Assembly (NCBI RefSeq): GCF_000143535.2
Contig: NC_037316.1
Location: forward strand, 1,550,001 to 1,614,000
Direction of reading: 5' to 3'
DNA length: 64,000 nucleotides
DNA from: Botrytis cinerea B05.10
Lineage: Eukaryota; Ascomycota; Leotiomycetes; Helotiales; Sclerotiniaceae
The notes beneath the pieces are model-generated. The model saw only the letters and a list, made by a program, of their open reading frames with translations, was not told the origin of the DNA and searched no databases. The number at the start of each line of letters is the position of its first letter. The first letter of the stretch is position 1. Positions 36,393 to 48,222 of the stretch are shown here, in pieces. Position numbers and translations under genes: made by a program.

Positions 36393-37787
36393 ATGTTTCG
36401 CAACTCCATTCGAGGTCAACGAGCCTCAAAATTTATGCAGCGACGATGTTTCACAAGTACTATCTCACGACAGGCTGATTTTACACATGCTGTATATCCC
36501 CTTCCATAGTACCACCGACATGTTCTTGCAATTGAATGCTAATATACCAAGGTTATCGGCGGAGGTGCAGTAGGCCTTGCAATTGCGAGACAGTTGGCAG
36601 GTAGAGATGGGACAAGCACATTACTTCTCGAGCGAAATAGTGCCGTGGGAATGGAAACCAGTTCGAGGAATTCTGAAGTCAGTATCTCTCATTTAATATC
36701 TCTTCTATATTGTTAATGCACTAGAATATATGTCGAGATATTCACGTCAACACTTACAATCAGCTGATAACTTTGCCATAAGGTCATCCACGCTGGTCTT
36801 TATTATGGCGCCGATTCCCTCAAAACCAAAGTATGCATTCGGGGTCGTCAGATGCTCTATGCCCTCTGCGCCCAATACAACATCCCCCACAAAAACATGG
36901 GCAAATGGATCGTAGCCCAAACAGACCAACAATATGAAGAACTTGTCAAAGTCCACGAGTTCAGCAAAACGCTCGAGAATGTCCCGACGCATTTCGTATC
37001 GTTGAAACAGGCGGCCATTGAAGAACCATATGTGCGCGCGCAAACGGGGATTCTCGCAAGTCCTTCGACGGGAATCGTAGACTCGCATGCGTATATGCAA
37101 TTTCTGCATGGGGATTTCGAGGAACGCGGTGGGGATACCGCGTTGAATAGTAATGTGGTTGCCATTACTCCATTAGGGAATAAGGGGAGTCTGGGCTGGG
37201 AAATCCTCGTGCGGGATAAAGCGAGCGGGCAAGAAAATACATTCACCGCGGAAAGCATTGTCAATTCCGCCGGCTTGGGAGCTTGCGATGTGAATAACAT
37301 GATTGTGTCTCCTGATCAACATCTCACGCAGTATTACGCAAAGGGGAATTATTTCTCCTATTCGCCCAGCACGCCCAGCACCAAACATCTTATCTATCCG
37401 GCGCCGGAGCCGGGGCTCGGAGGCCTGGGCACGCATCTCACGCTGGATATCGCGGGACGTATTCGCTTTGGACCGGATGTGGAGTGGGTTGATAGCGCGG
37501 AGGATTTGGCGGTGAATAGCTCGCGCTTGCCGCAGGCGATCGAGCAGATTCGACGATTTTTGCCGGATGTGAAGATTGAGGGGATTCAACCGGATTACGC
37601 GGGCATTCGACCGAAGTTGGCGAGGGGCGGGGCGGTGGGGAGTGGGAAGGGGTTTCAGGATTTTGTGGTTAGGGATATGGCGGGGGAGGGCTGGAGTGGG
37701 TGGGTGAATTTGTTGGGTATTGAGAGTCCGGGGTTGACGAGCAGTTTGGCGATTGCGGAGGTGGTGGAGGGGGGGTTGTATAGGTGA
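36393..37787 (+). CDS. L-2-hydroxyglutarate dehydrogenase-like FAD oxidoreductase, mitochondrial
   Basis: Three exons (36393-36491, 36552-36677, 36783-37787) encode 409 residues. The first exon is an Arg/Ser-rich mitochondrial presequence. The second starts exactly at the dinucleotide-binding fold ([16 protein letters not shown], then LLLERN and ETSSRNSE). The third begins with [15 protein letters not shown], the flavin-domain block of the L2HGDH/DAO family. Further conserved parts are [56 protein letters not shown] and the C-terminal [15 protein letters not shown]. The enzyme oxidises L-2-hydroxyglutarate, a side product of dehydrogenases, to 2-oxoglutarate as metabolite repair; this is inferred from the family. 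G/C-ending codons become much more common towards the 3' end of the last exon. Confidence 0.92.
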
Positions 37788-38889
37788 AATATGGGGGGGG
37801 GGATAATGAATTATAATTATGATTGATAGTATAATAGTATATATGATGAGTGAGGAGACATATCCAGATACGACTATCCATCCATCCATCCATCGATACC
37901 CACCAAGAATAGGCAGAGAAACCCCAAGCAAAGAAAACAACCGAATCATCATACGATCGAAATAGCAAAACGAGATATCAAACCCAACCCACCAAATCAT
38001 TCCCGGGCTAAAGAACCGACGGATGTAAATAGGTAGATCGATAGATACATGAGCATCTTTCACACGACACACCCAATCCGATCCGATCCCAGTAGAAGTT
38101 TCCTCGAATGTACAGCACAAATTTGCATCTCTGATACTCTCTACCCTAGTAGACCGACCCTACCTATTTACCCACCCGGTATTCACATGACTCTCCCTAT
38201 TTCATTGCATCCCATTGCATATCCCATATCCCATCATATCACATACTAATAAGTATACACACAAACCGAAACACAGCACACATCTCGATCTCATTTTCGA
38301 TCTCATTGTAAAACTCTATATACCTTTCTCCTCCTCCTCTCCTTCTCTCCTTTTCTTTCTCTTCCCTTCTCAACAAACCTCATCCCCATCCCCATTCTCA
38401 TCCTCAAACCACGCATTATGGAATTCTCCCCCTCTCTTCCTAATGCAGGTATCTTACTGTATCTTACAGGTACAAGTACAAGTTTCATTCATGCATACGA
38501 GCCAGCAACAGCATCAGCATCAGCATCAGCATCAGCATCAGCCTCCCCCCCCATCTCCCTACTGCACCACACCTTTTTCAAAAGAAGAAAAAAATAGAAA
38601 GGTAACAAGGATGAAATACAGGACAGGACATGATGAGACAAGACAAGACAAGCCATAACATAAAATCGCTCTTTCTTTCACGAGCTCAGAATCTTGATCT
38701 TTATTATAAAAAGGGTAAAAAAAGTGAAGAAGAGTATTATAAATACAAGGTAGAAGTAATGTAAGTAATGTAGGTATAGAAGGTAAATTTATCCCTAAAA
38801 CCCCTTAGAAATAAACATAAGCTCATAGATTCCATATCCATCCATCATACCAATGCCCTATACCTTTTACAAAAAGAAAGAAAGGAAGA
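37788..38889. other. Convergent intergenic region
   Basis: About 1.1 kb between L2HGDH and MOB3 stop codons. It contains (ATCC)n-like runs at 37876-37895, C/T-rich tracts at 38330-38420 and a GCATCA hexamer array at 38511-38541. No gene supported; several long frames here arise from low complexity. Confidence 0.5.
38511..38541 (+). repeat. (GCATCA)n hexamer microsatellite
   Basis: About five tandem GCATCA units within a C/A-rich spacer, probably in the 3' UTR zone of the two converging genes. Confidence 0.85.
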
Positions 38890-40713
38890 TCAAGCCTTTT
38901 GTTCCCCTATCTCTCCACCTTGATCCGATGCCTTTTCCTTATCCGTAGTGTTCGTATCGTCGTTTATGTGATTGGTTGATGTTGATGTCTTTGAAGCTTC
39001 TTTTGCTGCGGCGGATTTTTTTGCTTTCTTCTTGGATTTCTTGGACTTTTTGGGAGGGGTTTCTTTGGTGGTGGAAACTTCTTTGGGTGGAGATGTGTGT
39101 TCATCCTCGCTGGAGTTATCCTTCTGCTCTTGTACTTCTTGCTCCTCTTCTGTTTCCCCATTACTTTCAGTACTAGATGACTCTGAAGCAGGCTCTGGTT
39201 CTGATTCTGGAATTGGATTTTCAATGACTGTCTCTGACTTCTCTTCGCTAGCATCACCATTTTCTTGTTCCGCCTCTGTCTTGTCTCCCAATGAATCACC
39301 AGACATACTATCCCATGAACCCGTTGAGCCTGCTTTCGAATCATCATCATGAAGTATAACAGTCTCAGCATCTTCCAGCTCAGGCTCCAAATCTTGAATC
39401 GTTTCCAAAATTGATTGTTCTTCCTCTACCCTATCATTCGTCTCCTCGGGTTCCATATCATCATCTGGATCCACCTCCTTAACGGTCTCCACAATAACAG
39501 GTATCTCTATCTCTGTTTTAGTATGATTTCCTGTCTCTCCATCCTCTCCCTCTTCCTCCGCAATTCGTGAATTGCGTGCAGCCCTTAATCTTTGAGTTAT
39601 ATCCCCTTCTTCCTCATCAATCTCCTGAACTGTCGTGATTGCCGATCCCACTGAAGGTGATTGTCTAACATGTCTTCTGGTTGTATTTTGTCTTCCACCA
39701 AGCCCTAAGAAGTCTTCCTCAACCCCTACTGGTGTTTTCAAAATCGACGTAACCACTGGTGGTTTATCCTCAACATACTCCAATCCCTCTGCTTCTGGTG
39801 GTAGCTTATAATTCTCTGGTGGCAATAGCTCATGCATGTCACAAACCGTCTTGAACAAAACATAAAGGCCGGTCTGACCCTCAACTTGCCAAAAGACACC
39901 CCGATGTTGAAACCACGCATGCGCAAATATTCGATGTAAGCGCCTGAAAATATTAATTAAATGTTTAACACCAGCCCCTCTATCATCCATCGCATCACCA
40001 GCGGCCATACTCAAACGACTTGGAAATATCTTTTGACTAGTTACAATATTTGTAGCCCAGTCCAATGTATGACAGCAATAATCGATTGCGCAACAACTTT
40101 TGGGTGATTCGTGTACGGCGCAAAGGAATTGCCATTCGGAAGCGCGCATTTCTGGACATGTATGTGCGGAACAAGGAGGATCATCGAAGAGGAATCCAAT
40201 TATTAAATCATTACATTTGTTGATTAAGAAGCGACAGAGTTCGTAAAGCCAGAGAGCTTGATCGAGTCCATTTGGTGGTGTGGCTATTTCGACAGCGGTT
40301 TCGCGGGTTATGGGAATGCTATGGTCTTTCGAGGGAGGTTTAGTGTGATAGTAATGAAGCGCTTTTAAATGTTCCTGCAGTTGAAATGCTGAGTCGAGCT
40401 GTATGGTATTAAAAATGAGTTAGCAATGCCATCACAATATAGATGCGACGTAGCCTTTGAGCTTAAAATTGGGAAATCAGGAGGTACCAACCTCACTCAA
40501 AGGTATGAGAGGCGGACCAGCAGCCATATCAGCAGCTTTAGTTCCGGGGTGTATCCTTCGACTGGCATTTGTTTCTATAATACTTTGCTCAATCATCTGT
40601 TCTTGATTTGAGGAAGCACTTCCAAGGGATGGTGATTTCGGACCAATCTGGATTTCTGTAGGAGGAGGAGGGCTAGGAAGCCGTGGAGAGCTTGGTGGGA
40701 GACTGGACATCAT
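38890..40713 (-). CDS. MOB3: MOB3/phocein (Mob4-like) STRIPAK subunit
   Basis: Two exons on the minus strand (40713-40492 and 40398-38890) give 576 residues. The Mob domain is seen at about residues 75-265. Its zinc ligands are Cys150 and Cys155 (PCSAHTC) and His234 and His239 (FAHAWFQH), with EWQFLCAVHESPKSCCAIDYCCHTLDWA and IFPSR between them. This pattern fits phocein/Mob4 rather than Mob1 or Mob2. In Sordaria the homologue is a STRIPAK component needed for hyphal fusion and fruiting-body development. Beyond residue ~270 is a ~300-residue tail, first Glu/Asp-rich, then Ser/Glu and finally Lys-rich (KKSKKSKKKAKK), which could be a nuclear-localisation or nucleic-acid-binding segment. The N-terminal 74 residues are Ser/Pro-rich. 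It is divergent from the ZNG1-like gene. Confidence 0.88.
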
Positions 40714-41190
40714 GGTCAACCCCTCAAATTGACTTTGTGAATCTTTTACATATGCCAAAAAAATGATGCGCTCGAGGTTGCGACGGGGAAGAGTTGAGTT
40801 TGTTTACTTTTTAACGAACGATAAATTGCAAGTTGATGGGTGTCGATTAATATTACCAGTATTACAGTAATACCGGTAGTAACGCGCCAATTTCTTCAGA
40901 TCCGCGTTAACCAATCAAAACTTATGGTTCTTTAAATAGTGTCGGGAACTCTAAATCTGGTGCAAGGACGCCGAACTTTCACAAGGCTGTAGAACATGTG
41001 AGGACGAATACGAAAGGTTTTTTGTTTTTTGTATTTTGGTATCTGGTGGGAAAAACAATTAAACCCAGATATAAGTCTTCGCCAAGTAGAGAGGGAGAGG
41101 GACAGAGAAAGAGAGAGCGAGGAGAGAGCAGAGAATAATCTAACACACATTTACTTACACACACCTACCTATCCCACCTACACATCCATC
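40714..41190. promoter_or_regulatory. Divergent MOB3 / ZNG1-like promoter
   Basis: 477 bp shared by two divergent genes. It contains an imperfect ATTAC/GTAAT palindromic cluster at about 40850-40880 and a GA-rich tract at 41085-41135 in the leader of the right-hand gene. No known factor site is certain. Confidence 0.5.
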
Positions 41191-43016
41191 ATGGACGCCG
41201 ATGATGATATTCCCATGCTAGTCGATGTGGAGGGCAAAGAGGTGAATGCAGAAGCAAAAGAAGCAAAGCCCATCAAAGTGCCAATTACAATTGTTACAGG
41301 CAAGTTTTTATCTATATACAATACATACCTGGGTACTTGGATGAAAGAATATAGCTAACCATGGACTTCAAGGATACCTTGGTGCTGGAAAGACAACGTT
41401 GATGAATTATATCTTGAATGAACAGCATGGAAAGAAAATCGCTGTGATATTAAATGGTATTCATTCTTCACATTACACATACTCTTCAGACCTTGTACAA
41501 TACAACGTGGCACTTGGCTAACTATTTATGTAGAATTCGGTGACTGTAAGTTAGAAGACTATGCTCGAGCAGATCAAGTGATCTTGCCAGTCCAGAAGTC
41601 AAGATACGAATGAATGTACCATGACCCGAAGATTGGTTCTCATGGCTTACGATATGCTAACTCATATTCTCACTATCCAGCCGCTGATATTGAGAAATCC
41701 CTCACTGTCAACACTGGCAGTGAGCAAGTAGAGGAATGGCTTGATGTCGGTAATGGCTGTATCTGTTGTTCCGTAAAGTAAACTCCCATATTCTTCGTCC
41801 CTTCTCCGCATCCCTACCCCTCTCCCCATTCCTACCCCTATCCCAATCACAATCCCCACCATACTCCCACCAACACACTCCTAGAGACTCCGGCGTCAAC
41901 GCCATCGAAACTCTCATGGACCGTCGCGGCGCCTTCGACTACATCCTCCTCGAAACCACCGGCCTCGCCGACCCCGGCAATCTCGCCCCCCTCTTCTGGG
42001 TTGACGAAGGTCTAGGTAGCACCATCTACCTCGACGGAATCGTGACCCTCGTCGACGCCAAAAACATTCTCAAATCGCTGAACGAACCCATCCCCTCTGA
42101 AATCCCCTCAGAAACACCCAACCAGAACAAATCCCACGCCAGCGCCGATTCCACCTCTAACGAGGACCACGAGCATTCCGGTCCTCATCTCACAACCGCC
42201 CATCTCCAAATCTCTCACGCCGACGTTCTCATTCTCAACAAGTCGGATCTGGTAACTCCGGAAGAATTGACAATTGTCAAGGAGAGAATCACAGCTATAA
42301 ATGGGTTGGCAAAATTACACATTACGGAATTCGGCGCAACGCCCCAATTAGAAGGTGTCTTGTTGGATTTACATGCGTACGATAGAGTCGATTTCAATCT
42401 AGACGAAGTAAAAGCAAAAGGACATAGTCATTTGGATCCCGTGAGTTTTAATTTTTCACTTTCTTCTTCTTCTTCTTCCTCCTCCTTTCTCTTCCCTACC
42501 TCATCCATCTTTACCCATCTATTCAAACATTCCAAATCAAACCCCATCTCATCCCAACTCATCCCCTCCCCCTCCCCCGAAACCCAAAAGCCAAAACCAA
42601 AACTAACACCCCCACCCCCAAAAAAGACAATCACAACCCTAACCCTCACCACCCCACCCCTCCCCCCCACCAGCGTCCCCCACCTCGACGCCTGGCTGCG
42701 CTCCCTCCTCTGGGACTCGCGCATTCCATCCTCCACCTCCTCTCCCTCCCCCGAAATCCACCGTCTCAAAGCCCGTCTCCCCCTCACAAACCACACCACC
42801 AAAACCATTCAAGCCGTGCGCGAAGTCTTCGAGATCCTCGACGACGTATCTCCCCAAACCACGCCTGCAACCACAACAGCACCCCCCACCAACGAAATGG
42901 AATCCGATCTCCACAGCGAGGGAAAAATCGTTTTGATCGGAAGGAACATTAAAGACATGCAGGATGTGCTCCTCGAGAGTTTTTTGAATTGTGTGGTGGA
43001 GGAGAAGGGATGTTAG
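41191..43016 (+). CDS. CobW/ZNG1-like metallochaperone GTPase
   Basis: Six exons (41191-41299, 41373-41456, 41534-41545, 41681-41777, 41885-42440, 42627-43016) give 415 residues. Seen: Walker A GYLGAGKT at 37-44, assembled across intron 1, the metal-binding CICC at residues 95-98, the ETTGLADP switch region, NKSD at 219-222 and a His-rich loop (HEHSGPH). The C-terminal CobW domain has the [11 protein letters not shown] and GRNIKDMQ blocks. G3E GTPases of this branch (ZNG1, formerly CBWD) deliver zinc to client enzymes such as methionine aminopeptidase; this is inferred from the family. Intron 1 has a GC donor (G|GCAAGT). Exon 3 is only 12 nt. The last intron is 186 nt, in frame and free of stops, so its retention would add 62 Ser/Pro/Lys-rich residues without breaking the protein. 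Confidence 0.92.
42441..42626 (+). other. Frame-preserving, stop-free intron (possible exitron) of the ZNG1-like gene
   Basis: It begins GTGAGT, contains a CTAAC branch-like word near its end and finishes in an A-run plus AAG. The length is 62 codons and the frame has no stop. Splicing joins GHSHLDP to [12 protein letters not shown], which reads as one continuous conserved domain, so I treat it as an intron. Confidence 0.7.
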
Positions 43017-44685
43017 AAGTTAGAAGTTAGAAGTTAAAAGTTGGATTTTGGAGATGGAAATGTTGAATGTAAATATCAATGTAAATATAAATCCACACAC
43101 ACACACACACACACACATCACGTATTACGAATTCTAAATAGGATTCTACATCTATCCATCTGCGAGTATTCATCGCATTATCACATACATACATACGTAT
43201 ATATCTACTCACTCATTCATCTGTTATCCCAAATACTATTCATATCTCCCAAATACTATTCATATGTATACAATCAATTCTCTTTTATTCAAACTTATAC
43301 TTTTCAAACTTGTATATGTAATATATTAATATTTTATATCCATGCATCCATACACACATATCATCCTATCCCATCCCATCCCATCCCACATCCTAAATAC
43401 TAACTCTCTAACTAGCCGAACATGTGAGTAATTAAAGTAAATATATCCCTATAATCTCACTTATTACCTTTACTTTCCTTACTTTCCTTACTCAACATCA
43501 CAATCAATCAATCAGTCAGTCAATCAATCAATTTATCCAACCTACCTACCTGCCAGCCAATTCCTACCGATTCACATATGCCGGCCGGCCGGCCGCCCTC
43601 CTTCTTTTCGTCATTTTCTTTTTATCCTTACTCTGATTCTTATTCATCAGCATTCACAAAAAGCCAAGCTTCGTTTATCCAACCATCTTATCCTGTAAAC
43701 ACACACACATACACAAAAACAACAATCTCCCCCAAATTTCAATCACTAAAAACGCATGTAAAAGAAAAAGAATCTCATAAAAAGAATCTCATAAAAACAA
43801 TATCATGTCATGGTCATGTTCATATTCATGGTATAGCATAAAGCACCACTCAAAAAACTTTATCCTTTCTTCCCTTGTGTTCCAAGTTTTTTTCCCCTTG
43901 GCCTCTCCGCTTTCCCCTATTCCTCTCTCCATTTTCCATCTCTATCTGCCACTCCCCCTATTTCTTCACACTAATCACTATCCCTCTCCATATTTATCCA
44001 TCTCCCCTTTTACCATAAACAGAAAAGAAAAATAAAGACTATTTGTCCTTCCATCCATCCATTTCTCTCCCGCCCACCCCGTCTATATTTGTATAGCAAC
44101 ACCCCACCCAATGAATTTGTTCGTCCCTCCCACAATAAAAGAGGTCAAACTATAGCCCCAACGCCAGAAATGCTATGTACATGTATCTCATTCGTCGATT
44201 ATGCTTTACAATGCAGTGCCGGGAAGCCGCTCATCGAAAGTCGAAAAAATCAAGTTAAAAAAAACCGTGCAAAAAAATTGTAAAATGAAAAATAGAGGCC
44301 AGAATATCAAAATGATGGCCAGTTCCCCAAAAAGCTTCTCGATGCTCCATCGAATGCATTCGTTTCCGGGTGAGGTTCCTCAAGTCGAGGTTGATTCGTA
44401 CAGTATGCGGTACTGCATTCTTCTGGCTTCGAAAAGGAAATCTCAATATCGTCATCTCCAATTGATCCTTCTGCTGGGATATATTCAGGTCCAAAAGTAA
44501 TATCGAGGGGAATCTATGCAATCGCTAAAAAGACAACTGATCGTTTCAAAGCCTCTGCCAAGGCCTAAATAACTGCTCTCGAAGTAATAATACAACTGGT
44601 GCCTAAGATCGATGAAGTGGCGAGAGGTATTTTAAAGGGGGGGGGGAAGGGGGGTTCGTGAAGCCAATTGGCAATTATCTAGATA
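43017..44685. other. Convergent intergenic region rich in simple repeats
   Basis: About 1.7 kb between the ZNG1-like gene and flbA. It holds a (CA)n run at 43094-43117, a tandem TCCCAAATACTATTCATAT pair at about 43225-43265, CCATC/CCCAT repeats at 43365-43390 and (CAAT)n at 43502-43531. A CCGG/CCGGCC block lies at 43581-43597 and a G-run near 44638-44655. No gene supported. Confidence 0.5.
43094..43117 (+). repeat. (CA)12 dinucleotide microsatellite
   Basis: An uninterrupted CA run of about twelve units shortly after the ZNG1-like stop codon, probably in its 3' UTR. Confidence 0.9.
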
Positions 44686-47331
44686 CTACCTGTTAGATTT
44701 GCTAGCAGATCGTTCAGGTAAGTTGTACCGTTGTCCATTTGGAGATATTGAATCGAAATCGTAGTTCTTAAGAGTTTGTTCATATTTGGAGCTCTTCATG
44801 AATTTTGGCACGGAGTCCTATGGTTCATTGTTAGACAGTAATCGATAATTGCGCAGGCAAAATACTTACACTGGCCATTAACTTGAAGACAGATAATTGA
44901 GCCTCTTCAAATAACTTTGTGACTTCCTTCAAACTTTCAACCATAGCAGCATCCTGTCCAACAGCCTTGGTCATTCTGGTAGCCAATTGATTTCTGAGCA
45001 TATGATCGATGTTAAGTTCGCAAGGTGAGCCTGGAGCTAAGAATGCATTGTAAATTCCATAGGCCGATGCCATAGTTTCCTTGACGGAATCGAGACTTCC
45101 GCCTGATTTACCCCTGGTTGGGTCTACATTTCTTACGGCTGCTTTGCATGACTTCAAGAAATCCTCGACATCTAGATAGAAAGACAAGTTCTCCTCACAA
45201 TGGGTATCCCGAAGGTTTTCGCGGAAAAGTAAACGAAGTGCGGCATCATTCAGAATTTTGTCCAACTTTTGAGTATTCGAGTCTCGGGATACACCAGCTC
45301 TTACTGCTGCTGAAGTTCCTTCGCTCTCTGAAGTACGATCTCTCGAAGTCATATTGATAACATCCTTGCCTTTTTGTGATAACTGATAGTAGGCATACTT
45401 AGTAGGCTGGAATCGGAAATCCTTCTTATCATCTGAAGGAGGAAGTTGCTGCTGGTATTGCCTGTCGGGCTGAACACACCAGATTAGTTCTTGCTCCAAA
45501 AATAGCGACGCAACTTCTGTGGTTTCCCGTCTGTCCACCGTAGTACAACAATCCATCAGCCAGTCACAAGCAGCCTTGCCAGTAAATGTTTGATAAACAG
45601 TTCTGGGTGGCGATCCAACTTTACGCTCTCCTGCCATTCTTACACCAGCAATTCCATCCTTGTACTCGCTCAAAGAATCCGAATCAGCTGTTGTGGTGCT
45701 GGTCTTGATATTCGGTCCATTCTGACCAACAAACCTGCGGAAAATAACCTCAATTGTGCTTCGATCCGAGGAAAGTTTGTCCGTAGCAGAATCTCTTTCT
45801 AGAATAACCAATTGCATTGTATTCCTTGGGGATGCGACAAGTTCTGCGACGTGTCTTTGTTGTATTCCATTCTTCGAGCAGAATCTTTCCAAAATATGAA
45901 TACCTTTTGGTGTCAACTGCCATATGGATCCCTTCATTGTGAAATCCTTTGCTTGCTTTCCGTCCGCAGATTCAATAAATCGTGCATCTAGGAAACGTTG
46001 ACATACTGATCGAGCCATTTCCCGCGCCATAGAAAATGTTGTTGTCGTGGTGGTGGTGACAATACGGGAGGGATCTTTTGGATCTGGCATACGATTCGAT
46101 TGTGAGAATTTTAAAGAACCCAAATTATTGATAGCCTCTTCCGAAAGAAACGAATGTTCCACTCTAGTTAATCGTATGCGGTGCCCTGCCAGCGGTAAAC
46201 TGACTACCAACGTTGCGAATAAATCTTTGAAATCCTTGTCCAAAAGTCAGCATCAATCTTGGCCTCTCGAAAAATCAACACTTTGTTGCCTATACATACT
46301 CTAGTGAATGGCCTGTCATCGCTCGTCATGCGCAACAAGCGCGACGATGTTTGATGCATCTTGCTTGAATTTGTCGTCCTGTGATTGGAGTGGATCAACG
46401 GTGGGGTATCTGCAGCAGTATTCGAGTACGCCTGCGAGGGAGGGTTGGTACCAAGTAACGACTGACGGCGACCAAGGAAATGCGAGGGCGGTGAATTCTC
46501 TGAAGTGGTGTTTGGTGTAGTCGATGTCGAGTTTTCGCTGGACGAGGAAGATAAATCTATGCGATCTATACTGCTTCCTGTAACTTCTGCCGACTGGGAC
46601 CTACTTTTAATACTATTCAAAGGAGTGTCTTGATCTGGAGGTGAATCTAGAGTGTTGGATGGTGAAGGACGTGAACGTAACGCGGGTTCAGCCAAACTTG
46701 CAATTGCGTTGCTAGTTTTGTCTCTTGCCAATACAGCTAAGGTGAACAAGCCACTTCGGTTTTGTCTTAAAGAGCTAGTCGATTGACGATTTTGCTTATG
46801 GGAGGGAGTATTATTAGACGTGCGAGGTATCAGTTCCTTTGAGCCCGATTCGCGAAGTATCAATGAAGATTTTGAATCAAAAGTCAGAGGTCGGACCGAC
46901 AATTTCACAGGAGATGAGAAATCCGAGGAATCTCTCGTCAAACCTTGACCTGTTTCGCCTTCTCGAATGGATCTATCCGAAAGTGGTGGTGGTGAACTTG
47001 AGGCTGGGGGAGATGATGAGGTGGTGGTGGTGCTAGCGGAAGCGGAAGTGCAAGTGGACTTGGGTGTAGATGCGGTTGAGATATGTGCAGGATGGGATTT
47101 ATGGGCAAGAGAGGATGGGACAATCCGATCTTGAGCGTTACTCGCGTCAATCAAATTCGAAACCGAAACCGAATTGGAGTTTGACTTTGGATCTGACTTT
47201 GGATGATGTCCGGCGAGGAAAGAGGAATTGGGAGGTTTAGAGATGGTGGAGGTGCAAGTGGAAGTGCAAGTGGAAGTGGAAGTGGTGGCCGTGGTCGTGG
47301 TGTGGGGTGAAATAGAAGGCGAGAGAGCCAT
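44686..47331 (-). CDS. flbA: FlbA/Rgs1-type regulator of G-protein signalling (DEP + RGS)
   Basis: Three exons on the minus strand (47331-46300, 46234-44870, 44817-44686) encode 842 residues. Residues 1-330 are Ser/Thr-rich and disordered. The joined sequence SDDRPFTRDFKDLFATLVVSLPL starts the first DEP-like domain (about 340-470). A second DEP domain (about 500-640) contains FTGKAACDWLMDCC. The RGS domain (about 664-815) has LRLLFRENLRDTHCEENLSFYLDVEDF and, across the last intron, FKLMASDSVPKFMKSSKYEQTL. Aspergillus FlbA and its relatives act as GTPase activators for the Gα subunit FadA, shifting the fungus from growth to conidiation. DEP domains bring them to the membrane or receptor. The N-terminal extension is longer than in Aspergillus FlbA (about 720 residues). 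Upstream lie ~12.7 kb without genes. Confidence 0.94.
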
Positions 47332-48222
47332 CTAAGGTTTTTTTCTTCTGCTCGCTGTCTAAATCCGCAACTAATACAAATATAAACATAAATATAAATA
47401 TAAATATAAATGTAAATACTTTATTAATCAAAAGCAAAACTAAAATAAAAATAAAAATAATCAAGATACACAGCTAAGAAAAGCCATGGCAGCAGGAGCG
47501 ACGGAGCAAGGAAGGCATGAGAAGAGAATTAATGGAGTACCTACCAGGATGATGGAGGAACCTTGACACATCTGTCTCGAATGTGCGATTATCCACGCGT
47601 GCACTGTTTATTTTATTTATTTTGGCCTGGCCCGGTCTGGTTGCTCTTCTCTCCGTCTGTCTTTTTACTTTTTTCTACGTCGTGGGAGGGAGAAAGGCTT
47701 GGGTTGTGTTTTGTTCGAGTGGGTTTGTGCTGGGTGCTGGGTGTGGGTGTGGGTGTGGGTGTGGGCGATGCGTGCTAGGGACTAGATGCTAGATGCTGGG
47801 TGCCGATAGATCAAGAGTTTAGGTACGGACACAAACAGACAGGCAGATAGATAGACAGACAGACAGGCACAAGCGGCGGATGAAGTTGCGCGTCCCAAAA
47901 TGATTAGAGCGAGCGGATAGCGAGGGTCTAATAAAGAGCCGGAGAGAGCTGGAGGAATAGAGCGCGCGGGAGATCTGGACCACGAGGATGCGTCGAGGGA
48001 GGGAGGGAGGTGTTCGGTGAACAATTTGAACAATTGTATCAATGTGAACCAAGTAGGCAAGAGGAGCTCCAGACTAGTTTGAATGGAGATGAGGTGGAAG
48101 GGGTTAAGATTGGATTTGAATATTTAATTACCTGAATGAGAAAGAAGGAAGGAAACAAAGATGTCTGAGGGTTTAAAAAAAGGTTAAACGAGGACAACGG
48201 ATTCTAACCTTTCGGAAGAGGT

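Noticed and set aside
37173..38120. 315-codon minus-strand frame
   Set aside because: Mostly antisense to the last exon of L2HGDH, which is conserved in the other direction; its extra length comes from low-complexity sequence after the stop.
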